This document shows positions 36,701-48,700 of a stretch of DNA of 64,000 bases, in pieces. The stretch covers positions 6,882,001 to 6,946,000 of the forward strand of contig JARUPY010000607.1 in NCBI GenBank assembly GCA_029817715.1. Direction: 5' to 3'. The stretch is from Melastoma dodecandrum. Lineage: Eukaryota > Streptophyta > Magnoliopsida > Myrtales > Melastomataceae. The notes beneath the pieces were generated by a model, which made no database searches, was not told the DNA's origin, and saw only the letters and a list, made by a program, of their open reading frames with translations. Position numbers and translations under genes: made by a program. The first letter of the stretch is position 1, and every line of letters begins with the position of its first letter.

Positions 36701-39700
36701 TTGAATAGTTTGGGAAACATTTGGGGATCATTTAGGCTTCGAAAAATGCAAGTTCGGAAGCACCAAGGTTCGGAGCATGCGGGATGCACAACTTTGCGTA
36801 AGTTGTGCGCGGGGTTCCTCATTGTGCAACGAAAGGGACCCAAATGTCCATTGTAGAACACCAATTTTGAATAGTTTGGAAAACATTTGGGGATCATTTA
36901 GGCTTCGGAAAATGCAAGTTCGGAAGCACGCGGGATGCACAACTTTGCGTAAGGTGTGCACGGGGTTCCTCATTGTGCAACGAAAAGGCCCGAATGTCAA
37001 ATGTAGAACTCCAATTTTGAATAGTTTGGGAAACTTTTGGGGATCATTTAGGCTTCGGAAAATGCAAGTTCGGAAGCACGAAGGTTTGGAGCATGCGGGA
37101 TGCACAACTTTGCGTAAGTTGTGCGCGGGGTTCCTCATTGTGCAACGAAAGGGACCCGAATGTCAAATGTAGAACTCCAATTTTGAATAGTTTGGGAAAC
37201 ATTTGGGGATCATTTAGGCTTCGGAAAATGCAAGTTCGGAAGCACCAAGGTTCGGAGCATGCGGGATGCACAACTTTGCGTAAGTTGTGCGCGGGGTTCC
37301 TCCTTGTGCAACGAAAGGGACCGGAATGTCGACTGTAGAACTCCAATCTTGAATTGTTTGGGAAATAATTGGGGATCATTTAGGCTTCGGAAAATGCAAG
37401 TTCGGAAGCATTTAGGTTCGGAGCATGCCGGATGCACAACTTTGCGTAAGTTGTGCGCGGGGTTCCTCATTGTGCAACGAAAGGGACCCGAATGTCGAAT
37501 GTAGAACTCCAATTTTGAATAGTTTGGGAAACATTTGGGGATCATTTAGGCTTCGGAAAATGCAAGTTCGGACGCACCAAGGATCGGAGCATGCGGGATG
37601 CACAACTTTCCAAAAGTTGTGCGCGGGGTTCCTCATTGTGCAACGAAAGGGACCCGAATGTCCAATGTAGAACACCAATTTTGAATAGTTTGGGAAACAT
37701 TTGGGGATCATTTAGGCTTCGAAAAATGCAAGTTCGGAAGCACCAAGGTTCGGAGCATGCGGGATGCACAACTTTGCGTAAGTTGTGCGCGGGGTTCCTC
37801 ATTGTGCAACGAAAGGGACCCGAATGTCGAATGTAGAACTCCAATTTTGAATAGTTTGGGAAACATTTGGGGATCATTTAGGCTTCGGAAAATGCAAGTT
37901 CGGAAGCACCAAGGTTCGGAGCATGCGGGATGCACAACTTTGCGTAAGTTGTGCGCGGGGTTCCTCATTGTGCAACGAAAGGGACCCGAATGTCCAATGT
38001 AGAACTCCAATTTTGAATAGTTTGGGAAACATTTGGGGATCATTTAGGCTTCGGAAAATGCAAGTTCGGAAGCACCAAGGTTCGGAGCATGCGGGATGCA
38101 CAACCTTGCGTATGTTGTGCGCGGGGTTCCTCATTGTGCAACGAAAGGGACCCGAATGTCAAATGTAGAACTCCAATTTTGAATAGTTTGGGAAACATTT
38201 GGGGATCATTTAGGCTTCGGAAAATGCAAGTTCGGAAGCACCAAGGTTCGGAGCATGCGGGATGCACAACCTTGCGTAAGTTGTGCACGGGGTTCCTCAT
38301 TGTGCAACGAAAGGGACCCGAATGTCGAATGTAGAACTCCAATTTTGAATAGTTTGGGAAACATTTGGGGATCATTTAGGCTTCGGAAAATGCAAGTTCG
38401 GAAGCACCAAGGTTCGGAGCATGCGGGATGCACAACTTTCCGAAAGTTGTGCGCGGGGTTCCTCATTGTGCAACGAAAGGGACCTGAATGTCAAATGTAG
38501 AACTCCAATTTTGAATAGTTTGGGAAACATTTTTTGATCATTCAAGCATCGGAAAATGCAAGTTCGAAAGCCTCAATGTTCAGAGCATGCGGGATGCACA
38601 ACTTTGCGTAAGTTGTGCGCGGGCTCCTCATTGTGCAACGAAAGGGACCCGAATGTCAAATGTAGAACTCCAATTTTGAATTGTCTGGGGATCATTTAGG
38701 CTTCGGAAAATGCAAGTTCGGAAGCACCAAGGTTCGGAGCATGCGGGATGCACCACCTTGCGTAAGTTGTGCGCGGGGTTCCTCATTGTGCAACGAAAGG
38801 GACCCAAATGTCCAATGTAGAACTCCAATTTTGAATAGTTTGGGAAACATTTGGGGATCATTTAGGCTTCGAAAAATGCAAGTTCGGAAGCACCAAGGTT
38901 CGGAGCATGCGGGATGCACAACTTCGGGTATGGTGTGCGCGGGGTTCCTCATCGTGCAACGAAAGGGACGCGAATGTCAAATGTAGAACTCCAATTTTGA
39001 ATAGTTTGGGAAACATTTGGGGATCATTTAGGCTTCGAAAAATGCAAGTTCGGAAGCACCAAGGTTCGGAGCATGCGGGATGCACAACTTTGCGTAAGTT
39101 GTGCGCGGGGTTCCTCATTGTGCAACGAAAGGGACCCGAATGTCCAATGTAGAACTCCAATTTTGAATAGTTTGGGAAACATTTGGGGATCATTTAGGCT
39201 TCGGAAAATGCAAGTTCGGAAGCACCAAGGTTCGGAGCATGCGGGATGCACAACTTTGCGTATGTTGTGCGCGGGGTTCCTCATTGTGCAACGAAAGGGA
39301 CCCGAATGTCAAATGTAGAACTCCAATTTTGAATAGTTTGGGAAACATTTGGGGATCATTTAGGCTTTGAAAAATGCAAGTTCGGAAGCACCAAGGTTCG
39401 GAGCATACGGAATGCACAACTTTATGTAAGTTGTGCGCGGGGTTCCTCATTGTGCGACGAAAGGGACCCGAATGTCCAATGTAGAACTCCAATTTTGAAT
39501 AGTTTGGGAAACATTTGGGGATCATTTAGGCTTCGAAAAATGCAAGTTCGGAAGCACGAAAGTTCGGAGCATGCGGGATGCACAACTTTGCGTAAGTTGT
39601 GCGCGGGGTTCCTCATTGTGCAACGAAAGGGACCCGAATGTCCATTGTAGAACTCCAATTTTGAATAGTTTGGGAAACATTTGGAGATCATTTAGGCTTC

Positions 39701-42700
39701 GGAAAATGCAAGTTCGGAAGCACCAAGGTTCGGAGCATGCGGGATGCACAACCTTGCGTAAGTTGTGCGCGGGGTTCCTCATTGTGCAACGAAAGGGACC
39801 CGAATGTCGAATGTAGAACTCCAATTTTGAATAGTTTGGGAAACATTTGGGGATCATTTAGGCTTCGAAAAATGCAAGTTCGGAAGCACGAAAGTTCGGA
39901 GCATGCGGGATGCACAACTTTGCGTAAGTTGTGCGCGGGGTTCCTCATTGTGCAACGAAAGGGACCCGAATGTCCAATGTAGAACTCCAATTTTGAATAG
40001 TTTGGGAAACATTTGGGGATCATTTAGGCTTTGGAAAATGCAAGTTCGGAAGCACCAAGGTTCGGAGCATGCGGGATGCACAACTTTCCAAAAGTTGTGC
40101 GCGGGGTTCCTCATTGTGCAACGAAAGGGACCCGAATGTCGAATGTAGAACTCCAATTTTGAATAGTTTGGGAAACATTTGGGGATCATTTAGGCTTCGG
40201 AAAATGCAAGTTCGGAAGCACGAAGGTTCGGAGCATGCGAGATGCACAACTTTGCATAAGTTGTGCGCGGGGTTCCTCATTGTGCAACGGAACGGACCCG
40301 AATGTCGAAAGTAAAACTCCAATTTTGAATAGTTTGGGAAACATTTGGGGATCATTTAGGCTTCGGAAAATGCAAGTTCGGAAGCACCAAGGTTCGGAGC
40401 ATGCGGGATGCACAACTTTGCGTAAGTTGTGCGCGGGGTTCCTCATTGTGCAACGAAAGGGACCCGAATGTCCAATGTAGAACTCCAATTTTGAATAGTT
40501 TGGGAAACATTTTGGGATCATTTAGGCTTCGGAAAATGCAAGTTCGGAAGCACCAAGGTTCGGAGCATGCGGGATGCACAACTTTCCAAAAGTTGTGCGC
40601 GGGGTTCCTCATTGTGCAACGAAAGGGACCCGAATGTCCAATGTAGAACTCCAATTTTGAATAGTTTGGGAAACATTTTGGGATCATTTAGGCTTCGGAA
40701 AATGCAAGTTCGGAAGCACCAAGGTTCGGAGCATGCGGGATGCACAACTTTGCGTAAGTTGTGCGCGGGGTTCCTCATTGTGCAACGAAAGGGACCCGAA
40801 TGTCAAATGTAGAACTCCAATTTTGAATTGTTTGGGAAACATTTGGGGATCATTTAGGCTTCGGAAAATGCAAGTTCGGAAGCACGAAAGTTCGGAGCAT
40901 GCGGGATGCACAACTTTGCGTAAGTTGTGCGCGGGGTTCCTCATTGTGCAACGAAAGGGACCCGAATGTCGAATGTAGAACTCCAATTTTGAATAGTTTG
41001 GGAAACATTTGGGGATCATTTAGGATTCGGAAAATGCAAGTTCGGAAGCACCCAGGTTCGGAGCATGCGGGATGCACAACTTTCCAAAAGTTGTGCGCGG
41101 GGTTCCTCATTGTGCAACGAAAGGGACCCGAATGTCCAATGTAGAACTCCAATTTTGAATAGTTTGGGAAACATTTGGGGATCATTTAGGCTTCGGAAAA
41201 TGCAAGTTCGGAAGCACCAAGGTTCGGAGCATGCGGGATGCACAACTTTGCGTAAGTTGTGCGCGGGGTTCCTCATTGTGCAACGAAAGGGACCCGAATG
41301 TCGAATGTAGAACTCCAATTTTGAATAGTTTGGGAAACATTTGGGGATCATTTAGGCTTCGGAAAATGCAAGTTCGGAAGCACCAAGGTTCGGAGCATGC
41401 GGGATGCACCACTTTGCGTAAGTTGTGCGCGGGGTTCCTCATTGTGCAACGAAAGGGACCCGAATGTCGAATGTAGAACTCCAATTTTGAATAGTTTGGG
41501 AAATATTTGGGGATCATTTAGGCTTCGGAAAATGCATGTTCGGAAGCACGAACGTTCGGAGCATGCGGGATGCACCACTTTGCGTATGGTGTGCGCGGGG
41601 TTCCTCATTGTGCAACGAAAGGGACCCGAATGTAAAATGTAGAACTCCAATTTTGAATAGTTTGGGAAACATTTGGGGATCATTTAGGCTTCGGAAAATG
41701 CAAGTTCGGAAGCACCAAGTTTCGGAGCATGCGGGATGCACAAGTTTCCGTAAGTTGTGCGCGGGGTTCCTCATTGTGCAACGAAAGGGACCCGAATGTC
41801 GAATGTAGAACTCCAATTTTGAATAGTTTGGGAAACATTTGGGGATCATTTAGGCTTCGGAAAATGCAAGTTCGGAAGCACCAAGGTTCGGAGCATGCGG
41901 GATGCACAACTTTCCAAAAGTTGTGCGCGGGGTTCCTCATTGTGCAACGAAAGGGACCCGAATGTCCAATGTAGAACTCCAATTTTGAATAGTTTGGGAA
42001 ACATTTGGGGATCATTTCGGCTTCGGAAAATGCAAGTTCGGAAGCACCAAGGTTAGGAGCATGCGGGATGCACAACTTTCCAAAAGTTGTGCGCGGGGTT
42101 CCACATTGTGCAACGAAAGGAACCCAAATGTCGAATGTAGAACTCCAATTTTGAATTGTTTGGGTAACATTTGGGGATCATTTAGGCTTCGGAAAATGCA
42201 AGTTCGGAAGCACCAAGGTTCGGAGCATGCGGGATGTACAACTTTCCGTAAGTTGTGCGCGGGGTCCCTCATTGTGCAACGAAAGGGACCAGAATGTCCA
42301 ATGTGGAACTCCAATTTTGAATAGTTTGGGAAACATTTGGGGATCATTTAGGCTTCGAAAAATGCAAGTTCGGAAGCACGAACGTTCGGAGCATGCGGAA
42401 TGCACAACTTCGCGTATGGTGTGCGCGGGGTTCCTCATTGGTGCAACGAAAGGGACCCGAATGTCCAATGTAGAACTCCAATTTTGAATAGTTTGGGAAA
42501 CATTTGGGGATCATTTAGGCTTCGGAAAATGCAAGTTCGGAAGCACCAAGGTTCGGAGCATGCGGGATGCACAACTTTGCGTAAGTTGTGCGCGGGGTTC
42601 CTCATTGTGCAACGAAAGGGACCCGAATGTCCATTGTAGAACTCCAATTTTGAATAGTTTGGGAAACATTTGGGGATCATTTAGGCTTTGGAAAATGCAA

Positions 42701-45700
42701 GTTCGGAAGCACCAAGCTTCGGAGCATGCGGATGCACAACTTTCCAAAAGTTGTGCGCGGGGTCCCTCATTGGTGCAACGAAAGGGACCCGAATGTCGAA
42801 TGTAGAACTCTAATTTTGAATTGTTTGGGAAACATTTGGGGATCATTTAGGCATCGGAAAATGCAAGTTCGGAAGCACGAAAGTTCGGAGCATGCGGGAT
42901 GCACAACTTTGCGTAAGTTGTGCGTGGGGTTCCTCATTGTGCAACGAAAGGGACCCGAATGTCGAATCTAGAACTCCAATTTTTGAATAGTTTGGGAAAC
43001 ATTTGGGGATAATTTAGGATTCGGAAAATGCAAGTTCGGAAGCACCCAGGTTCGGAGCATGCGGGATGTACAACTTTCCGTTGGTTGTGCGCGGGGTCCC
43101 TCATTGTGCAACGAAAGGGGCCCGAATGTCCAATGTAGAACTCTAATTTTGAATAGTTTGGGAAACATTTGGGGATCATTTAGGCTTCGGAAAATGCAAG
43201 TTCGGAAGGACCAAGGTTCGGAGCATGCGGGATGCACAACTTTGCGTAAGTTGTGCGCGGGGTTCCTCATTGTGCAATGAAAGGGACCCGAATGTCGAAT
43301 GTAGAACACCAATTTTGAATAGTTTGGGAAACCTTTGGGGATCATTTAGGCTTCGGAAAATGCAAGTTCGGAAGCACCAAGGTTCGGAGCATGCGGGATG
43401 CACCACTTTGCGTAAGTTGTGTGCGGGGTTCCTCATTGTGCAACGAAAGGGACCCAAATGTCCATTGTAGAACACCAATTTTGAATAGTTTGGGAAACTT
43501 TTGGGGATCATTTAGGCTTCGGAAAATGCAAGTTCGGAAGCACGAACGTTCGGAGCACGCGGGATGCACAACTTTGCGTATGGTGTGCACGGGGTTCCTC
43601 ATTGTGCAACGAAAGGGACCCGAATGTCAAATGTAGAACTCCAATTTTGAATAGTTTGGGAAACATTTGGGGATCATTTAGGCTTCGGAAAATGCAAGTT
43701 CGAAAGCACCAAGGTTCGGAGCATGCGGGATGCACAACTGTGCGTAAGTTGTTCGTGGGGTTCCTCATTGTGCAACGAAAGGGACCCGAATGTCGAATGT
43801 AGAACTCCAATTTTGAATAGTTTGGGAAACATTTGGGGATCATTTAGGCTTCGGAAAATGCAAGTTCGGAAGCACCAAGGTTCGGAGCATGCGGGATGCA
43901 CAACTTTCCAAAAGTTGTGCGCGGGGTTCCTCATTGTGCAACGAAAGGGACCCGAATGTCCAATGTAGAACTCCAACTTTGAATAGTTTGGGAAACATTT
44001 TTTGGATCATTTAGGCTTCGGAAAATGCAAGTTCGGAAGCACCAAGGTTCGGAGCATGCGGGATGCACAACTTTCCAAAAGTTGTGCGCGGGGTTCCTCA
44101 TTGGTGCAACGAAAGGGACCCGAATGTCGAATGTAGAACTCTAATTTTGAATTGTTTGGGGATCATTTAGGCTTCGGAAAATGCAAGTTCGGAAGCACCA
44201 AGTTTCGGAGCATGCGGGATGTACAACCTTCCGTAAGTTGTGCGCGGGGTCCCTCATTGTGCAACGAAAAGGACACAAATGTCCAATGTGGAACTCCAAT
44301 TTTGAAAAGTTTGGGAAACATTTGGGGATCATTTAGCCTTCGAAAAATGCAAGTTCGGAAGCACGAACGTTCGGAGCATACGGAATGCACAACTTCGCGT
44401 TTGGTTTGCGCGGGGTTCCTCATTGGTGCAACGAAAGGGACCCGAATGTCCAATGTAGAATTCCAATTTTCAATAGTTTGGGAAACATTTGGGGATCATT
44501 TAGGCTTCGGAAAATGCAATTTCGGAAGCACCATGGTTCGGAGCATGCGGGATGCACAACTTTGCGTAAGTTGTGCGCGGGGTTCCTCATTGTGCAACGA
44601 AAGGGACCCGAATGTCCATTGTAGAACTCCAATTTTGAATAGTTTGGGAAACATTTGGGGATCATTTAGGCTTCGGAAAATGCAAGTTCGGAAGCACGAA
44701 CGTTCGGAGCACGCGGGATGCACAACTTTGCGTATGGTGTGCACGGGGTTCCTCATTGTGCAACGAAAGGGACCCGAATGTCAAATGTAGAACTCCAATT
44801 TTGAATAGTTTGGGAAACTTTTGGGGATCATTTAGGCTTCGGAAAATGCAAGTTCGGAACCACGAAAGTTTGGAGCTTGCGGGATGCACAACTTTGCGTA
44901 AGTCATGCGCGGGGTTCCTCATTGTGCAACGAAAGGGACCCAAATGTCCAATGTAGAACTCAAATTTTGAATAGTTTGAGAAACATTTGCGGATCATTTA
45001 GGCATCGGAAAATGCAAGTTCGGAAGCACGAAAGTTCGGAGCATGCGGGATGCACAACTTTGCGTAAGTCATGCGCGGGGTTCCTCATTGTGCAACGAAA
45101 GGGACCCGAATGTCCATTGTAGAACTCCAATTTTGAATAGTTTGGGAAACATTTGGGGATCATTTAGGCTTCGGAAAATGCAAGTTCGGAAGCACCAAGG
45201 TTCGGAGCATGCGGGATGTACAACCTTCCGTAAGTTGTGCGTGGGGTCCCTCATTGTGCAAGGAAAGGGACCCGAATGTCGAATGTAGAACTCTAATTTT
45301 GAATAGTTTGGGAAACTTTTGGGGATCATTTAGGCTTCGAAAAATGCAAGTTCGGAACCACGAAAGTTCGGAGCTTGCGGGATGCACAACTTTGCGTAAG
45401 TCATGCGCGGGGTTCCTCATTGTGCAACGAAAGGGACCCGAATGTCCATTGTAGAACTCCAATTTTGAATAGTTTGGGAAACATTTGGGGATCATTTAGG
45501 CTTTGGAAAATGCAAGTTCGGAAGCACCAAGGTTCGGAGCATGCGGATGCACAACTTTCCAAAAGTTGTGCGCGGGGTCCCTCATTGGTGCAACGAAAGG
45601 GACCCGAATGTCGAATGTAGAACTCTAATTTTGAATTGTTTGGGAAACATTTGGGGATCATTTAGGCATCGGAAAATGCAAGTTCGGAAGCACGAAAGTT

Positions 45701-48700
45701 CGGAGCATGCGGGATGCACAACTTTGCGTAAGTTGTGCGTGGGGTTCCTCATTGTGCAACGAAAGGGACCCGAATGTCAAATGTAGAACTCCAATTTCGA
45801 ATTGTTTGGGAAACATTTGGGGATCATTTAGGCTTCGGAAAATGCAAGTTCGGAAGCACCAAGGTTCGGAGCATGCGTGATGCACAACTTTCCAAAAGTT
45901 GTGCGCGGGGTTCCTCATTGTGCAACGAAAGGGACCCGAATGTCCAATGTAGAACTCCAATTTTGAATAGTTTGGGAAACATTTTGGGATCATTTAGGCT
46001 TTGGAAAATGCAAGTTCGGAAGCACCAAGGTTCGGAGCATGCGTGATGCACAACTTTCCAAAAGTTGTGCGCGGGGTTCCTCATTGTGCAACGAAAGGGA
46101 CCCGAATGTCCAATGTAGAACTCCAATTTTGAATAGTTTGGGAAACAGTTTGGGATCATTTAGGCTTTGGAAAATGCAAGTACGGAAGCACCATGGTTCG
46201 GAGCATTCAGGATGCACAACACTTTCCAAAAGTTGTGCGCAGGGTTCCTCATTGGTGCAACGAAAGGAACCCGAATGTCAAATGTAGAACACTAATTTTG
46301 AATTGTTTGGGAAACATTTAGGGATCATTTAGGCTTCGAAAAATACAAGTTCGGAAGCACCAAGGTTCGGAGCATGCGGGATGTACAACCTTCCGTAAGT
46401 TGTGCGCGGGGTCCCTCATTGTGCAACGAAAGGGACCCAAATGTCCAATGTGGAACTCCAATTTCGAATAGTTTGGGAAACATTTGGGGATCATTTAGGC
46501 TTCGAAAAATGCAAGTTCGGAAGCACGAACGTTCGGAGCATGCGGAATGCACAACTTCGCGTATGGTGTGCACAGGGTTCCTCATTGGTGCAACGAATGG
46601 GACCCGAATGTCCATTGTAGAACTCCAATTTTGAATAGTTTGGGAAACATTTGGGGATCATTTAGGCTTCGGAATATGCAAGTTGGGAAGCACGAAGGTT
46701 CGGAGCATGCGGGATGCACAACTTTGCGTAAGTTGTGCGCGGGGTCCCTCGTTGTGCAACGTAAGGGACCCGAATGTCGAATGTAGAACTCTAATTTTGA
46801 ATAGTTTGGGAAACATTTGGGGGTCATTTATGCTTCGGAAAATGCAAGTTCGGAAGCACCAAGGTTCGAAGCATGCGGGATGCACCACTTTGCGTAATTT
46901 GTGCACGGGGTTCCTCATTATGCAACGAAAGGGACCCAAATGTCCAATGAAGAACTCAAATTTTGAATAGTTTGGGAAACATTTGCGGATCACTTAGGCA
47001 TCGGAAAATGCAAGTTCGAAACCACGAAAGTTCTGAGCATGCGGGATGCACAACTTTGCGTAAGTAATGCGCGGGGTTCCTCATTGTGCAACGAACGGGA
47101 CCCGAATGTCCATCGTAGAACTCCAATTTTGAATAGTTTGGGAAACATTTGGGTATCATTTAGGCTTTGGAAAATGCAAGTCCGGAAGCACCAAGGTTCG
47201 GAGCATGCGGATGCACAACTTTCCAATGGTTGTGCGCGGGGTCCCTCATTGGTGCAACGAAAGGGACCCGAAGGTCGAATGTGGAGCTCTAATTTTAAAT
47301 AGTTTGGGAAACATTTGGGGGTCATTTATGCTTCAGAAAATGCAAATTCGGAAGCACCAAGGTTCGGAGCATGCGGAATGCACCACTTTGCGTAATTTGT
47401 GCACGGGGTTCCTCATTGTGCAACGAAAGGGACACGAATGTCAAATGTAGAACTCCAATTTTGAATAGATTGGGAAAAATTTTGGGATAATTTAGGATTC
47501 GGAAAATTCAAGTTCGGAAGCACCCAGGTTCGGAGCATGCGGGATGTACAACTTTCCGTAAGTTGTGCGTGGGGTTCCTCATTGTGCAACGAAAGGGACC
47601 CGAGTGTCAAATGTAGAACTCTAATTTCGAATTGTTTGGGAAACATTAGGGGATCATTTAGGCTTCGGAAAATGCGAGTTCGGATGTACCAAGGTTCGAA
47701 ATATGCGAGATGCACAACTTTCCAAAAGTTGTGCGCAGGGTTCCTCACTGTGCAACGAAAGGGACCCGAATGGCCAATGTAGAACTCCAATTCTGAATAA
47801 TTTGGCAAACTTTTTGGGATCATTTAGGCTTCGGAAAATGCAAGTTCGGAAGCACCAAGGTTCGGAGCATTCGGGATGCACAACTTTCCAAAAGTTGTGT
47901 GCGGGGTTCCTCATTGGTGCAACGAAAGGGACCCGAATGTCGAATGTAGAACTCTAATTTTGAATTGTTTGGGAAACATTTGGGGATCATTTAGGCTTCG
48001 GAAAATGCAAGTTCGGAAGCACCAAGGTTCGGAGCATGCGGGATGTACAAACTTCAGTAAGTTGTGCGCGGGGTCCCTCATTGTGCAACGAAAGGGACCC
48101 AAATGTCCAATGTGGAACTCCAATTTTGAATAGTTTGGGAAACATTTGGGGATCATTTAGGATTCGGAAAATGCAGGTTCGGAAGTACCCAGGTTCGGAT
48201 CATGCGGGAGGTACAACTTTCCGTAGGTTGTGCGCGGGGTCCCTCATTGTACAACGAAAGGGACCCGAATGTCCAATGTAGAACTCTAATTTTGAATAGT
48301 TTGGGAAACATTTGGGGAACATTTATGCTTCGGAAAATGCAAGTTCGGAAGGACCAAGGTTCGGAGCATGCGGGATGCACCACTTTGCGTAAGTTGTGTG
48401 CGGGGTTCCTCATTGTGCAACGAAAGGGACCCAAATGTCCATTGTAGAACACAAATTTTGTATAGTTGGGGAAAAATTTGGGGATCATTTAGGCTTCGGA
48501 AAATGCAAGTTCGGAAGCACGAACGTTCGGAGCACGCGGGATGCACAACTTTGCGTATGGTGTGCACGGGGTTCCTCATTGTGCAACGAAAGGGACCCGA
48601 ATGTCAAATGTAGAACTCCAATTTTGAATAGTTTGGGAAACTTTTGGGGATCATTTAGGCTTCGAAAAATGCAAGTTCAGAACCACGAAAGTTCGGAGCT

